From positions 3,867,172 to 3,931,171 of the forward strand of contig NW_002060945.1 of assembly GCF_000150275.1 (NCBI RefSeq): a stretch of DNA of 64,000 nt, read 5' to 3'. Both the position numbers and the translations under genes were made by a program. The DNA comes from Trichoplax adhaerens. Lineage: Eukaryota > Placozoa > Uniplacotomia > Trichoplacea > Trichoplacidae. Positions 49,781-62,936 of this stretch are shown here, piece after piece. Each line of letters starts with the position of its first letter. The first letter of the stretch is position 1. The notes under the pieces are model-generated. The model did no database searches, had not been told where the DNA came from, and saw nothing but the letters and a program-made list of their open reading frames with translations.

Positions 49781-52700
49781 TCATGCACTGTTGATTACAT
49801 CTTTCAATAACCTTTCACTGTTAGTGACTGATGTTGTGGCGATCAAAAATTCAGTATCTAAAGAATTTCAGGAATTACATGATATAGCATTACTTTTTTG
49901 TACTAATCAAACGCTCTGACTGTTAAAAATTGGATTGATTGAATGATGCTATTTTTATCGTGCATTTTCACTTACTAAGCTGTTTTCCGAGAAAACGTAG
50001 AGCAGCTATTTCGGAGTATGTACAACCCCCAATGAAATATACCATAACAATGGGAGTTTGTCGATTTGCGCCTATATAAATCGATTAGTAAATTACTGAA
50101 TATAAGATACCTAAAGTTATGCATCATCATTGACGGCTAATACAGGTGAAGTTAAAAAATATCGACATGTTACATACTGATGGTAGATGCGTTGATAATG
50201 CAAGAACAGTCACAATTTAGAATTTTGCCAATATCATCATCATCTCTGAATGAATTTGGGAATGTGAGCACCTATAATAATTAATTATGGTACGATCAGA
50301 TATCTATATCTAGGTCTTCCCAGGACATTAAGATCGTTTAACCTTAACCAAAGCGATAATAAATCTATATAGTATTCTTACATGCTCAATTAATTTACAA
50401 CTCATCGGGGCATATTGACCGCCGTGAATGTATGCCATGCTTTTGGGCTTAGATAAATCAACTTCCGTCGGTGTTTTAGGAATCTAGTAAAAGCAAGATT
50501 TCTATTATAGACATTATATAATCTATAATTCTATATACGTAATTACAAGTTTACGCAAAGAAAGGCCAAGTTTTATTCAGACTTACTAAGCCCAGTTTCT
50601 TGCAAATGGCTTTGAATTTATTTTTTTTCTGTTAATTTTCATGTAATTATGTACATACAAAGTTTAGATTGAATAAAAGTCAAATATGAGAAGCGAAGGC
50701 AACATCTTAAAGCGATCTTTAAGATTAAACTTACGGTTGTTTGTTCCGTAAATAAGCCAGATTTTTTTAATACATACTGGGTAGAAACTAGCTTGTCGTA
50801 ACCGTGACTCTACAGCGGGGAAATATGGACATTAATAATGGATCATCTGTAATGTTTGTTTACGAACAGTACCAGTTGACATCTTGTCGCTTCGCTGACG
50901 GAGATACTACATTTAACTTTCTATTTTTAATATAACAATTAATGCAGTAGTAATATAACGATTTCTACCTGTAAAAACTGTAGCCATAGTGAATGATATT
51001 GAGCTGATGGTAGACCTAGAGTATATTAGGCAGGCATTGTGAAACTTTCTATTGTTATAATATTGCATGAAGGATAAATTTACCATCATGAGTGACGGAA
51101 TAGAGGCACATAAGTCTTAAAGCGGAGGTAATATCCTATAGAAAAGTTATAATATTTAATTTTCTGTATCACATTACACTGGATTATTTCTGTTACAGTA
51201 AACCAATCAGCAATAAAATTCGTCATTAAACGAATATCTAATTTCTGTTGAAAATATCAGAAACCTTATCTATGATACAAGTTTCAATAAAATCAAGGCA
51301 CTCTTTTTCATTCGTTCCAGCTAGCATATCTGTCATATCAATCAGAGTTGCCATGAACACTACTGTTCAAAATATACTCAAAATATCGACTATAAATCAG
51401 TGGTAATTTAAAGTAACTCTAGTGGGTCGATCATGCTACGTACAACTTTCTTGCGTTAGTAAGTATTCCAAATTTTCTTTCGTCTTTGTAGTCATTAAAT
51501 TTTCACACAATGATAAATCTGGTGGGTTTTTTGTAGTAATGTAATGAATTAATTACAAAAATAAATTCAGTGGCCGCTTTCATAGGAAATCACTAAGTGA
51601 TGCTTACGTCCAGTTAAAGATTTATGTTGACTTTGCAAATCCTTAAATTCGTTTCGTACGAAATCTTTTAATCCACTTACACTTTTGTAATCATGGCGTT
51701 TCTATTGTGATGAAAGAAATAAAGATTGTAGAATAATTATCAACATTACTATACGTATTTGATTGTATACAAACATCGTATCCTGATTGAATTTCTTTCG
51801 CTCGCTCTCGGATAATTCCGAAGACTGTAGTAATATGACTATCCCTAATGTTAGCAAAAATCTGAAGAAGACACACATAATGATTATAGTAATGTATCTA
51901 CTAAGATAGTACGAGTTAGGATTGCAACGCTTTAATTAAAGTATGTGGATGTACCTGGTCGCTGGAATTTAATAGCATTTTTATACTACCCTTTCCTACG
52001 TTACTGGACGGACCTAAGACAAGGTAACCTATAGAGTAGATCGATCAAATGCCGTAACAAAATATCAGTATCAATTAGCCACTACATATATTATCAGTAC
52101 AATAACTGAGAATTTCAACAGTGTAACCAAACTGACCGTTTTCGATACCAAATGTATCGTCGATGATTCCTTGATACGTAACTTGAGTTAATAGAGGTGA
52201 AATATAATCCACGTCTAATGGGCAAAGTAAAGTTAAATACAATCAGTTGTGTACGAATGCCCTAAATAATTTGATCATTGCCTGTTTTCTACTCGTACGT
52301 CTATTCTGTACTTGCCTCGATCTATCATAATAAGAGTATCAAGTTTCGTAGCAGATACATCTGCCATTACGTTAGGATCTGAATCTACGTTTTTGGCTAG
52401 GACTTCAGCTAAGTTCCATATTTTCTGTAATAAATTTCGTCAGAGTGTGCACATTACGGTAAGTCGTCACAGTACTTTCATGATAAAAGCGCTCGTCTCG
52501 ATTTACCATTTAACTGTAAAAATTATTTGTTACCTTGGAATAGTCTCCGATTGTGTAAACTCGATTAAATTCTCCAAACAACGATTGCGAGCTAACCAAA
52601 GATTGGGCTATACTTTTAATCCAGGATCGGTCACGATGCTATAAAAATTAGAGGGTCAATGTAATGTACGATTGCAATTATATTACAAAGGTCGATAACC

Positions 52701-54702
52701 TTATCTCTAGCATACTGTAAATTCATGATGGTCAAATCAAGAATTGTTTACTGTACTGTAATCTTACAGCAAAGTAGCTTGGGAATATAGCTGGTACTTC
52801 GAATGACAATAAATCTTTATCCATAGGTATTAATTCCAAGTCTAATACTTCAATTGTAACATCTATAACGTAGCAATCAGTGTGATAGTTTGACTCCTAA
52901 TGACGTTGGTTAATAGGTAGATGGGTACAATCCAAATAGATTTGAAGATAATTTACCTCCATAAATTCCTTCCTGTTCTAGGTAAACTTCACAAGCATAG
53001 AACTATGGCAAACATAAAGTTATGATTAATTTCATACAGTTAAACGATGCATTTAATTATTTTCTCTACTGATAAATGAATATTGCATCAGGTTTTGTGT
53101 AAACACATGATTGATAGTACACAATAAACTTTGCCTAAAAAAAGCCTGCGGTGATTCAGATATTAAGGTATGCGATTGAATCAATCCCCGCTGGATCGGC
53201 ACAGCATTTAGCTGTACGGTTAGCTAGCTATTCAAAGTTTTAATTTGATACCTTGCATGGAGTAAAAATGATTTTATATGATTTCCTAGTGCCATTTCTC
53301 TTGTCGCAGCTGATTCTTTCTTAATATTTCAGAATAAATATCGTCAAGGCACCGGTTGTTATCGGCTAAAGATATGTTGAGGAGAATCTTGAATTATGAG
53401 TAGCAATATACCTGAGATCATCTTGAGGTTTGTAATGTTTGGACGAGTAACGTATATAAGGCTGTAAATTAAGAGGAAATCGTTAATATGATATTATTTA
53501 TTTATAAGTCATTAACAGTATGTTATATAAAATTTATATTAAAAATCCATCAGTAAAATCATACTAGATGCAAGTGTCATTGCAATATTTGACTGCGTAG
53601 CAATTATTACTAATTCCTGAGCATAAATTGACAATCTAGATGGCAGCGATTAATGCGGTATGTTAATCCTATACACTACTATTACCCACGATTTATTTTC
53701 TTATTATATCGTAGTAGATACAATAACTGCTAGTGCTTAGCAAATTTTTAAATTGGACTCTTTTAACTACAGTATCATAATGATAAACAAATAAATGTAA
53801 ATAAACTTACTTTTCCGTGACGATATTAATCATGGATGGTTCTAGCCGGTAGACTTTGTTAACACCATGGCGCTGATACGTCAATGCGTAATATCAAAAA
53901 CAATTTTGTAAGATAATCTAGTAACTTTAAAGCGGGATGATCATGACAAGTATTTTTAATGGTGAAACAACTATTCATAAGCGTACGTGACTATCTATAC
54001 TTCCGATAGATATTACAGTATAACAAAATTTTATGCACTTGTATAGGTTGTGGGTGAGCAGTGATGTAAAAAGCACAAATGGATATACTAAGAGGGAAAT
54101 ACGCACATGAAAGTACAGCGTGGTAACATCAGCAGAATAGCATCTAATCGATATTAAGTAGTATAATAACAAAACTAGTGTAAACTAGCTTGCAAGTTTA
54201 GAAGCTATCGAGTTTGTGTCGATATTGTAATGTATTAAGCCAGGCTAAGCTATCCTTACCTTTAACGTTTGGAAATTCGCTACGAAATCAAATAAGCGGA
54301 TAATTCTACTATCTATGATGACATCTTTATCTCCGGATTCCTAATCACTCATGCAAATTAGATCTATTTAACTTCAAATTTAATTAAAGTACTGTTGTAC
54401 CCTGTCAACAACCAGATTATCATAAAAATAGAATTGAAATCATTCCAATGTAATCTGCTTATATCCTTGCAATTGATTCGATGCCTACAATGTATCCTCT
54501 TTTAATACTATGCTTAAGATATCAATGTACTGTAATATCAGTAATAAAATGATATGAAATGCTCATTAAATTCGTAAAATATCCAACACTTGACAAAAGA
54601 CCCAACTTGAGACTGATTCACTAAGATTAATACCGTTTCGAGCAAGGAGATGAGACGAGCTTCCGCTAGCTTTTTCAAGACGGATAAATCTGGTAAAGTC
54701 AT
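49781..54702 (-). CDS. VPS33B: Sec1/Munc18 protein VPS33B
   Basis: 23 exons trace in phase from ATG (54702) to TGA (49781), giving 595 residues (human VPS33B 617). With its partner VIPAR (SPE-39) VPS33B regulates SNARE-mediated fusion in endosome, lysosome and secretory-granule traffic. Visible landmarks in order: LPDLSVLKKLA (residue 3), RHGVNKVYRLE, FYACEVYLEQEGIYGD, DRSWIKSIAQSL, the RDVDYISPLLTQVTYQG block of all Sec1/Munc18 proteins (52214 region), LRLMCLYSV, KKSGLFTEQ, YAPMSCKLIEHV and, near the C-terminus, VYFIGGCTYSEIAALRFLG and ATTSVTNSERLL. The VDYISPL and FYACE blocks favour VPS33B over VPS33A. About 30 residues present in human VPS33B after FTEQ are absent: a single 106-nt intron joins the flanking exons. 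The donor of exon 9 (52316) is GC rather than GT. Palindrome cluster E starts 224 bp upstream of the ATG. Confidence 0.93.
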
Positions 54703-54925
54703 TGCAGTACCGTCTATTTTGTCAGGACGTTCTCAGTAATGTAAAGAATGATGTTGTAAATGCTGTCAATGTTTTCTCAGTTGTATGGGGAGAAGAATAG
54801 CAAACTTTGCTGAATTTAGTTGTGATCTGAAATAAAATTGACTTCCATCTAAAGCATAATAAGAGTTTCAGCAGGAGCCGTTATTGAAAGGCTGCAGGTT
54901 GTGCAGGACTTCTGATAGGTACTGG

Positions 54926-55170
54926 TACTGTACGCTGAACACTGAGTGTACAGTACATTGAAAACTTTATCTTCATCTAACAGCTCGTCTGGTGTCTCGT
55001 CCGTCAGTGTCTGGCAGAGATTACAGTACAGTACTGTACACTTCTAGAGCGAAGTACTGTACACTGTATCGTAAACAGATTAGTACAGTACTGTACTGTA
55101 TACTGTGTACAGTACAGTACTGTACTGTACTGTACGCAATTAAAACATGCTTACAGTATAAGTACTGTAC
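54926..55170. repeat. Palindromic repeat cluster E
   Basis: A dense array of TACTGTAC/GTACAGTA units upstream of VPS33B. It includes a larger imperfect palindrome at about 55025-55066 (GTACTGTACACTTC...GAAGTACTGTAC). The 99-codon frame across 54992-55291 is a translation of these units, not a gene. Confidence 0.85.
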
Positions 55171-55321
55171 CGCATTACACACCTTCTACTGCAATAAAAG
55201 TGTCATAATCAACTGTCTTAGTCAAAGGGTAATTTGTTCGAGGTATTTTCGAAAAGGCTTTTGCAAGAATAGCAGAGCAATAATTAATTGATTACTACAA
55301 GAATTTAGTCTAAAGTATTCC

Positions 55322-55363
55322 GAGCTCAAAGCGAAGCAAAGTCTCTTCTCTCCGCTTGAGCTC
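55322..55363. repeat. Imperfect inverted repeat GAGCTCAA(A)GCG
   Basis: GAGCTCAAAGCG (55322-55333) pairs with CGCTTGAGCTC (55353-55363) around a 19-base centre, with one bulged A. It lies in the interval between VPS33B and the mucin-like gene. Confidence 0.7.
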
Positions 55364-56457
55364 ATCTCTGCAGTTCTTAAATACATTTGGCTAAATCTAC
55401 ATTTAGGACAACTTCAATTAATGTACAATCACACTTGAGTCATCAAACAGAACATTTTTATCTCAAAGAGAACATCATCTTCTACAATCGAAATCATTCT
55501 ACTGAAGATATCACTACTGTACTCTTCTACTAATGTCCAGCACCTTTCGGTGTTAGTACTACATTAAAGCTGAAAGTGAGTAAATACTGGTTGAGTAAAG
55601 TGTCTATTTTTTTCCATTGCAAACGCAAGGTATATCAGAAGCTGTAAACATTTTCTACACTAGTTCACCAGTACAGTACGAAGTGGATAATACTGCTTTG
55701 CAACAACTCGATGAGCTGAAGCATTAATTTACTCCACTGTGCTGCGCGCAGACTGGACAGTGTACATGCCGCATAGGTCCTCAGTAATGCAATGAATGTG
55801 GAATCCACAATTGTGGATAGCTTCAGCAGTTTACACATAAATCAGTGTTAAATACGGAGATAAATAGGGGACGCTAATGAAGATATTAAAAGGGTAATGC
55901 ATTTCTTGACCGATTTATTCATATAATAATAAAATAATACATGTTAATGTTACAGAAATATCAAAACAAACTAATGCTTATTTCTTTGTTTCTCAAAATA
56001 CAAAAATCCTCTACTAAAATGTTGAATTTCAGCTTTACACATTAATGAATGGTTGCTTTATGTTGGGATGTTAACCTTTAATGTTTTGTCCGCTATGCTT
56101 GGTAATGAATTAACTATGAGAAAATACATCTATGCTCAATTACTATTTTAGAATTATGTATGACATTTGTTTTATCAGTAAAAGCATAGTAAAAGTAACT
56201 CTTCAGAAATACATAAGAAAATTAAGTATACGTATGCTCTCAAACTACGATTGTAAATCAATTGATAGTAAATTGATTAGTATATAATGACGTGGAAAGA
56301 TCCTACTCTTTCTTGAAGGATAGATAGGTATAGAATAGCTTAAAATTTACATTTACTTTGAAAACTAGCTTTAAGATCGTTTGAACTTGTTTGGCATCAT
56401 GAAGGTAATAGAAAAAACGGATATTGCATTATTATTATTATTGCCAAGAAAAAGTTA
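55364..56457. other. Intergenic / 3' UTR of mucin-like gene
   Basis: No exon seen. Several minus-strand AATAAA-like signals (for example opposite TTTATT near 55915) could end the mucin-like transcript. Confidence 0.4.
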
Positions 56458-59400
56458 TTATTCAAGAAGTTGGCTATCAGCTCGATCTTTTTTTCTACGA
56501 CGGCGGCCAAAACAGCACACAAGAATTATGATAATGAGAACGACTGCTCCGACCGATCCTATCGATGCACTTACAATAGCAGTTAAGGCTACTTTACTTG
56601 TTTTCTTGGCACATATATCACCTATAAATCCTTCAACACAAATGCATTGACGAGCGCTCAATTCTTGTATGCATGTACCTCCGTTAAGGCAATAATCATT
56701 GGTGCATGCAAAGTAGCATCCTTTATAAGGATCGCCGTGATAACCTACTGGACAGTAACAACTATAGGATCCTTTAGTATTAGTGCATGTTGCATTACCA
56801 CCGCAGGGTACTTTAGTGATACATTCGTTAATATCGATACAATTTGAACCTGTGTAGCCTGCTAGACATTTACACGAGTATGAGCCATGCAAATTAACAC
56901 ATGTCTGATTTGAGGCGCACAAGTTATCATCACGACTTGCACATTCATTGTAATCTCGAATATTTACTTCTTCAATCTCTTTTCTATCAATTGTTGTATT
57001 ACTACCGGAGATCGATTTGGTTAACTGGCCTAAGTCAATATTTTTTCCATTATGATCGAATACGACTGAAAATTCGACAACAATTCGAGTATTGGTATTT
57101 CCTGAGGTAAAGCTTGTAATTGTAACACGCTTAAAGCTCATTTTTGTCATGCTAAGTGAGTTAAATTTGTCTTCTAGTGCTTTTATAACTAATGCCGATA
57201 ACGTTAGATGCTCGTTACTATTAAGAATCGCAAGTCCTGGTTTAAATTGATCAATAATCTTGAATGTTCCCAGAAAGACTTGACCAGGTTGACAATGTGA
57301 ATCAGATTTGTATTGATCTACTGCCAACTGATCATTGCTGCTATAGTAACCTAACCTGCAAATACAGTAGTAACCAGTGTCAGTGGATGCGCACGTTGCT
57401 TTTTTGCCACAGCTGCGATTTTGACTGCAGTATGTGCTTTTTGTGCATTTATTTCCATTTCCATAATAACCCGATCGACAACGACAGGTATATGATCCAC
57501 GTGTATTTTGGCAATCTGCATTAGTATCGCATTTGTTTTGATTATTTAAGCATTCGTTAATGTCTGTGCAGGAAGTTGTTCCATCACCAGAAAATCCAGT
57601 TTGACATTTGCATTGATAAGATCCATTGTTATTGATACATGCCCCGTCGATTGCGCAATGAAATAGATTGGAGTTGCATTCATCAATATCGAAGCAATTA
57701 AAACCGCTGCCAGTGTAGCCTGTTTTACACTTGCAAGTATACGATCCATCATTATTAGTACATGTAGCTTGTGCTGAACAACTATGCTTATTCAATGAAC
57801 ATTCGTCAATATCTTGGCATGTCAGACCATCACCTTTATATCCTGCTTTACATTGACAACCATATGATCCTTTAGTATTATAGCAATTAGCGTGAGCTGA
57901 GCAATTGTGTTTATGTTGAGTGGATGTACTCGTACATTCGTTAACGTCATTGCATGTTATGCCGTATCCTTGATAACCGGTTTTACAGATACATTGATAA
58001 GATCCATCTATGTTAATGCAGTTTGCATTTATATTGCACAAGTTATCTGCTGTACATTCGTTAATATCTCGACATGTTCGACCATCTTGGCTTAATTTAA
58101 AACCAGATCTACATGAACACGATTGCAATCCGTTTATCATGGTGCAAGTATGTGTACAGTTATTGACACTAGCGCACTGACTAAGCGGGGTGCATGTAAG
58201 ACCGTCATCGCTCAATTTAAAACCTTGGCCACATTGACAACGATAGGAACCTTGCGTATTAACACATTTTTGATCGCATTGATTAGCTTGTGGCCGCAAG
58301 CATTCATTTATATCAACACAAGTGTGGTAATGACTGCTGATTTCATAGCCTGGATAACACGAGCATTTATAACTGCCTGGAGTATTCTGGCATATTTGAT
58401 TACATTGGCCGTTATTTATTTTACATTCGTTGATTTCAGTACAATTTCTTCCGTCACCTAGGTAGCCAGACTTACAAATGCAATCATATGAACCTGGTTG
58501 ATTAATACAGATAGCATCATCACTGCAATTATGAGATCCTATAGCACATTCATCAATATCCAGACATCCTCTATTGTCGCTCTCTAACATGTATCCAGAT
58601 TGACATTCACAAGTATAAGTTCCTTCTTCATTTATACATGTTTGATTACATTGATGTGTACCATATTCACATTCATCGTAGTCATGACACTTTAAACCAT
58701 CGCCAGTATATCCTGAAGGGCAATCACCACATTGATAGCCAGATAATGGGACAATATTATCTATACAAGTAACATTGTCAAAGCAAGGTTGATCAGAGCA
58801 AGCATCATAATCTTGTGTACAATTATCCCCAGTCCATGCTGAATCACATACACACTCGACGACGTCGATGTTATTAATACGTGCCGTCTCTACTGTATAA
58901 TCGCAAGTTCCGTTATTTGGGCAGTAGCATAGGATAATTTGTGGTGTAAATTCACTTCTTGCACCTTTTGAGTCTGTAGCTACGAACTTGAATGAAATAT
59001 TTTGGTAATTCGAAACATTCCATGTGAATGTATAAGCAACTGTATCGAAGTAAGAGTTGTCAGGAGCATCGATAATTTGAACTGTAAGTATATCATCTTG
59101 ATTCTTATCAGTTACGTTAAATCGAGTATGAAATATTTGCCCATACGTAACATTAAACGTTGTCAATCCAGAAATATCAGGTGGAAAGTTCTCTAATAGT
59201 TGGCTTGTTTCTTTATAGATTTCCGATGTATCTTTACTCCTAACAGCAGCTTCAAGATTCATAGTTAGGCCAGCATCAAATAGACAGTCACTATTATTTT
59301 TGCACCGCATAACCGATAGATCATAGAAATCCATCTTATCCGTAAATAACTCTGTGATATTATCAACTAACACAGGTATAAAGCTTAAGTTTCTATAATT

Positions 59401-62400
59401 TTTAGCAGTTTTCCCACTTGGATAAGTAAATAAAGAGTCACTAGCGTTAATCATCCACAACTGGCCAAAGTCATAGAATATCTGCGAACTATTCGATTTA
59501 ATATCCAGGAAAGACCCATCTGGTCGTTTAAAATCATCAATAGTATTGTCATTCCATGTGCCTAATAGCCCTGAAGTCTTACCTTTAATTTCATCCGGTG
59601 CATTGAAGGCAATCGTCAGCATTTGTGTCAACAATGTTACCTCTAGAGATATTCCAGACGAAAAGATGGCTGCAACAGATATCGTCGATGTCTTTGCTAA
59701 ATCAACATTATTAAATTCACGCGTCTCATTATTTGACATACTATGCATGCTGAAGGATCTAGTTCTATTAACTAAAATATTGATTCCATTAAGCGTTGAA
59801 TTAAGAGTAAATTGCACAGTATCAGCACCAGCTGAAATAGTAGCGAATCCAGATAATACCGTAGCAGGTGCTGAGACGTTACCGTTGTTTAAAGCTTGCA
59901 TAGTGCGTCCTTGCAGGATAAAAGAGCGATCATCAGTTTGCAATAAAACGTATTCTCCAAGCCCATTAAAGGTATATTGATTACCATCTAATGTTCTAAT
60001 ATGTGGATCTCCCCAGAACCAGGCTCTTCTCGGTGGTCGATATCCTGAACAACGATTAATTGGCCTCTTAATGGCGTAGAGATTACACATACTTGATTGG
60101 ACGCAGCAGTCTCTGTACGCAATTTTGTTAGCATTTTGCAATACATGATCTCGGAAAATGAATGAACTTCCGTATGGATAAGTAGTTAATAGTGAACCTA
60201 AAGAATTTTGTCGTGTTGAATAACAACATTGTTGATAGATACGTTCGCCGTTACTTGCTCTTGTTGGAAAAGTTGATCTTGCGCAAAATGTATCAAAATT
60301 AAATCGGAATCGCCTATCACGAATAGCCTGCATGCTAGAGCAAGGGCAATGTCGATTCCTTAACGCTCTAAGATAAATTATTGGATCTGCTTCATTAGCG
60401 TACCAATTTTGACATCGATCAGCATAGTTAATTCGGTCGCTTGCTGGATCATCTACGCGAAACATCCATCGTCCTTTCTTACCATAGTTACCCACGATAC
60501 TGTCAATTTTTAACAGTTCTTTCGTGTTGGAATTTGGTAGTTCATAAGCATATTTTGTAACTGATGCCACTTGGCTAGCGAAACCAGCTCGTGGGCGAAT
60601 ATGACCAAAACGTTGCCACCAGTTCATGCCTTTATCATCGTAAATAAAGGAAGCGAATAAATTGACACCATTAGAAATCAAAACTAATTGAAACGTATTA
60701 GTGACGTCATATTTAGCAGTAGTTTTAGAAGGGAAAGGGATAACTTTGTGCCAAGTAATGATTGTAACTAATGATGCATGGAAATTAGAGACGGTGCGAT
60801 TAAATAGCCCATAGAGATTAGATGTATTTGGATTGTTATTAACGTAGTTTTGAAAAGCACTGACATCATTGGTTGCATTTCGTAATATGGCTGTGGTCAA
60901 ACTAGAAGGACTAAGAGATGAATATTGATTAATATATATTCTAGCAGTACTAGATTGACGAGCATCAGCATCTGCATAGAATGGCGCTATAAGAGGTGGA
61001 TATTTCTCCGAGGTGAATGGTCGATTTGGCCTGCCGCTGTACCTCTTAACAAAGGAGATAAATCCGTTCATGGAGACCTAATGGTGTAATTTCATCATAA
61101 TAGCCTTTAAATTCAGCTAAAGTCAACTATTTGATAGTTTCTACTCGAAAATTTTACAAATAACTGAAGAAACACTTACGTAAACTTTCCTGTAAAATGC
61201 ATTGGTAAATTGAATCGGTGATCGCAAGTAAATACGATATTGTCGGTCATCTACTCTACCAACAGAAATATCGCCATACTGCGGTCCATAGGGATAAAGT
61301 CTTAACTCTAGATACGGATCAAATTTTTACGGTAATCTATTAATAGTTCTACTAGAAAATTATCCTTCTTTGCAGCAACAACTGCTTGTTATCGATCAAA
61401 CTGACAATGGTTTAAAGTTAAGATAGAAAAATAAAGAATTGCTTAAATTGAAACGATTACTGACAAATATTCATAACTACCTTTACATGAGAGTCCATTT
61501 CCGATGTATCCTGGCTTGCAAGTGCATGAATAGGAAACATTATTACTGTTGATATGGCATACAGCATTTCTGTCGCATCGATAGCATGGTAGTTTCGTTT
61601 CATCAGGTTTGTCATCTGAACCTGCATATTTGATTCATTGATTACATTTGTTAGTATAGTATAAGGTATCAGAACTACTGTAATGGGTACGTTAGCTTAG
61701 TTTACTTGCACTTCATATAAACAAATTTTTATTTGTAACCGCTGATAGTGGTACACATTTCAGATGGTCTTACTTGCTCATGACTCATCTTGGCATCATC
61801 ATACTATACTTTTATGAATATTGAAACTGAACTTCTTAAATGTAATAGAATATCAAATCGCTATTCATTTTAGATAAAATATACTCGTATATTGTAGAGA
61901 GATAGCAAAGTTAAACACTTTTATATATCATTAGCATTTATGAAGGCATCATGATGTAAATTAAGTGTGCTGATCAAACTTTAGTGAGTTAATCATAGAT
62001 AGCATGATTAAATAGATTAGATTACAGAATTGATCATTTTAGTTTTAGAAGCAATATGAAAAGATGCAACTATAGCACATGTTGTAATGCATTAATTTTG
62101 TTTTAACGAATGTTCCTTATCGCACCTTCTCTAGTTTCACACTGATGTCCTTTCCATCCAGAATTGCATTCACAAGTATATCCAGAATTGAGTCTACTGA
62201 TGCATAAGCCATTGATACAAGGGATAGATGAGCAGCTATCAACTAGGTGTTGCAAAAGAATCGGTTTGTGAATATATCGAGAGCCAATCATATATTATTT
62301 TGTTTTGAAAAATAAAATGAAATTATATAGAATTAATTTGCCGATTTAGAATTCAATGCACTCACCAGCGCATTGAACTCCAGCATAATTGTTAGAATAG

Positions 62401-62936
62401 CTGTCGCAATTTCCGATACTTCCCCAGTTTAAATTGGAACAGCGAGAAAGTGAGCATTCATTGCCTCGACATCCAATATTTTTTAACCAAAGTGGAGTAA
62501 TCTCTGTTGTGGTAAAGTTAGAACAACAATATATTTTGACGGCTAAATCGAATCCTAATTGACGACAAACGACCCTTGCGCTTTGAAAATTCCAGTCATA
62601 GCCGCAAATTCCTCCCCATCTACCATTGTAGTATACTTGTACGTTTCCATTAGTCGAATTGCGTCCATCAACTAATCGAACATCTCCATTATTCACTAGG
62701 CCTACAATGTTAAAGCAGATATCTGTAACTTTTTGTATGTTGTGGCAAATCGAATCGTTAGTAACTATATAAGTTTTATCTATCCCAGATTATGATGGTT
62801 TTTGATATGAAAGAAAATCTACCTAATGAGCAGTGTGATCCAAAATAGCCCTGAGAACATCTACAAGAATAAGCTCCTATACCATTAATACATGTAGCAT
62901 TATTTGGGCATGGATTTGAATCACATTCTTGACCAG
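56458..62936 (-). CDS. Mucin-4-like SRCR/NIDO/AMOP/VWD/EGF membrane protein
   Basis: Exons in phase: 62936-62823 (EGF), 62701-62366 (SRCR, with [10 protein letters not shown] and VVCRQLGFD), 62242-62126 (EGF), 61615-61481 (EGF), 61307-61180 (start of [14 protein letters not shown]) and one 4.6-kb exon 61077-56458; at least 1,815 residues. Numbering from the MNGF methionine at 61071, the large exon encodes NIDO (to about 160), AMOP (about 215-345), VWD (about 352-540, [13 protein letters not shown]), a cadherin-like module (about 630-710), 13 EGF domains, many calcium-binding DINEC/DIDEC type (713-1265), a SEA-like domain (1269-1370), 3 more EGF domains, a transmembrane helix (about 1494-1517) and a short basic tail [31 protein letters not shown] is the core of vertebrate MUC4 and insect Mesh, which act at epithelial surfaces. 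The 5' end is unresolved: a 7-nt exon at 63021-63015 fits the phase but would give no signal peptide, so upstream exons are probably missing. Confidence 0.9.

Noticed and set aside
54992-55291. 99-codon open frame on the plus strand
   Set aside because: Most of it translates the TACTGTACAGTA units (Tyr, Cys, Thr, Val, Leu runs); it lies in repeat cluster E.
59546-59980. 144-codon open frame antisense to the mucin-like exon (and other plus-strand frames over 56381-59980)
   Set aside because: Shadows of the large real coding exon on the other strand.
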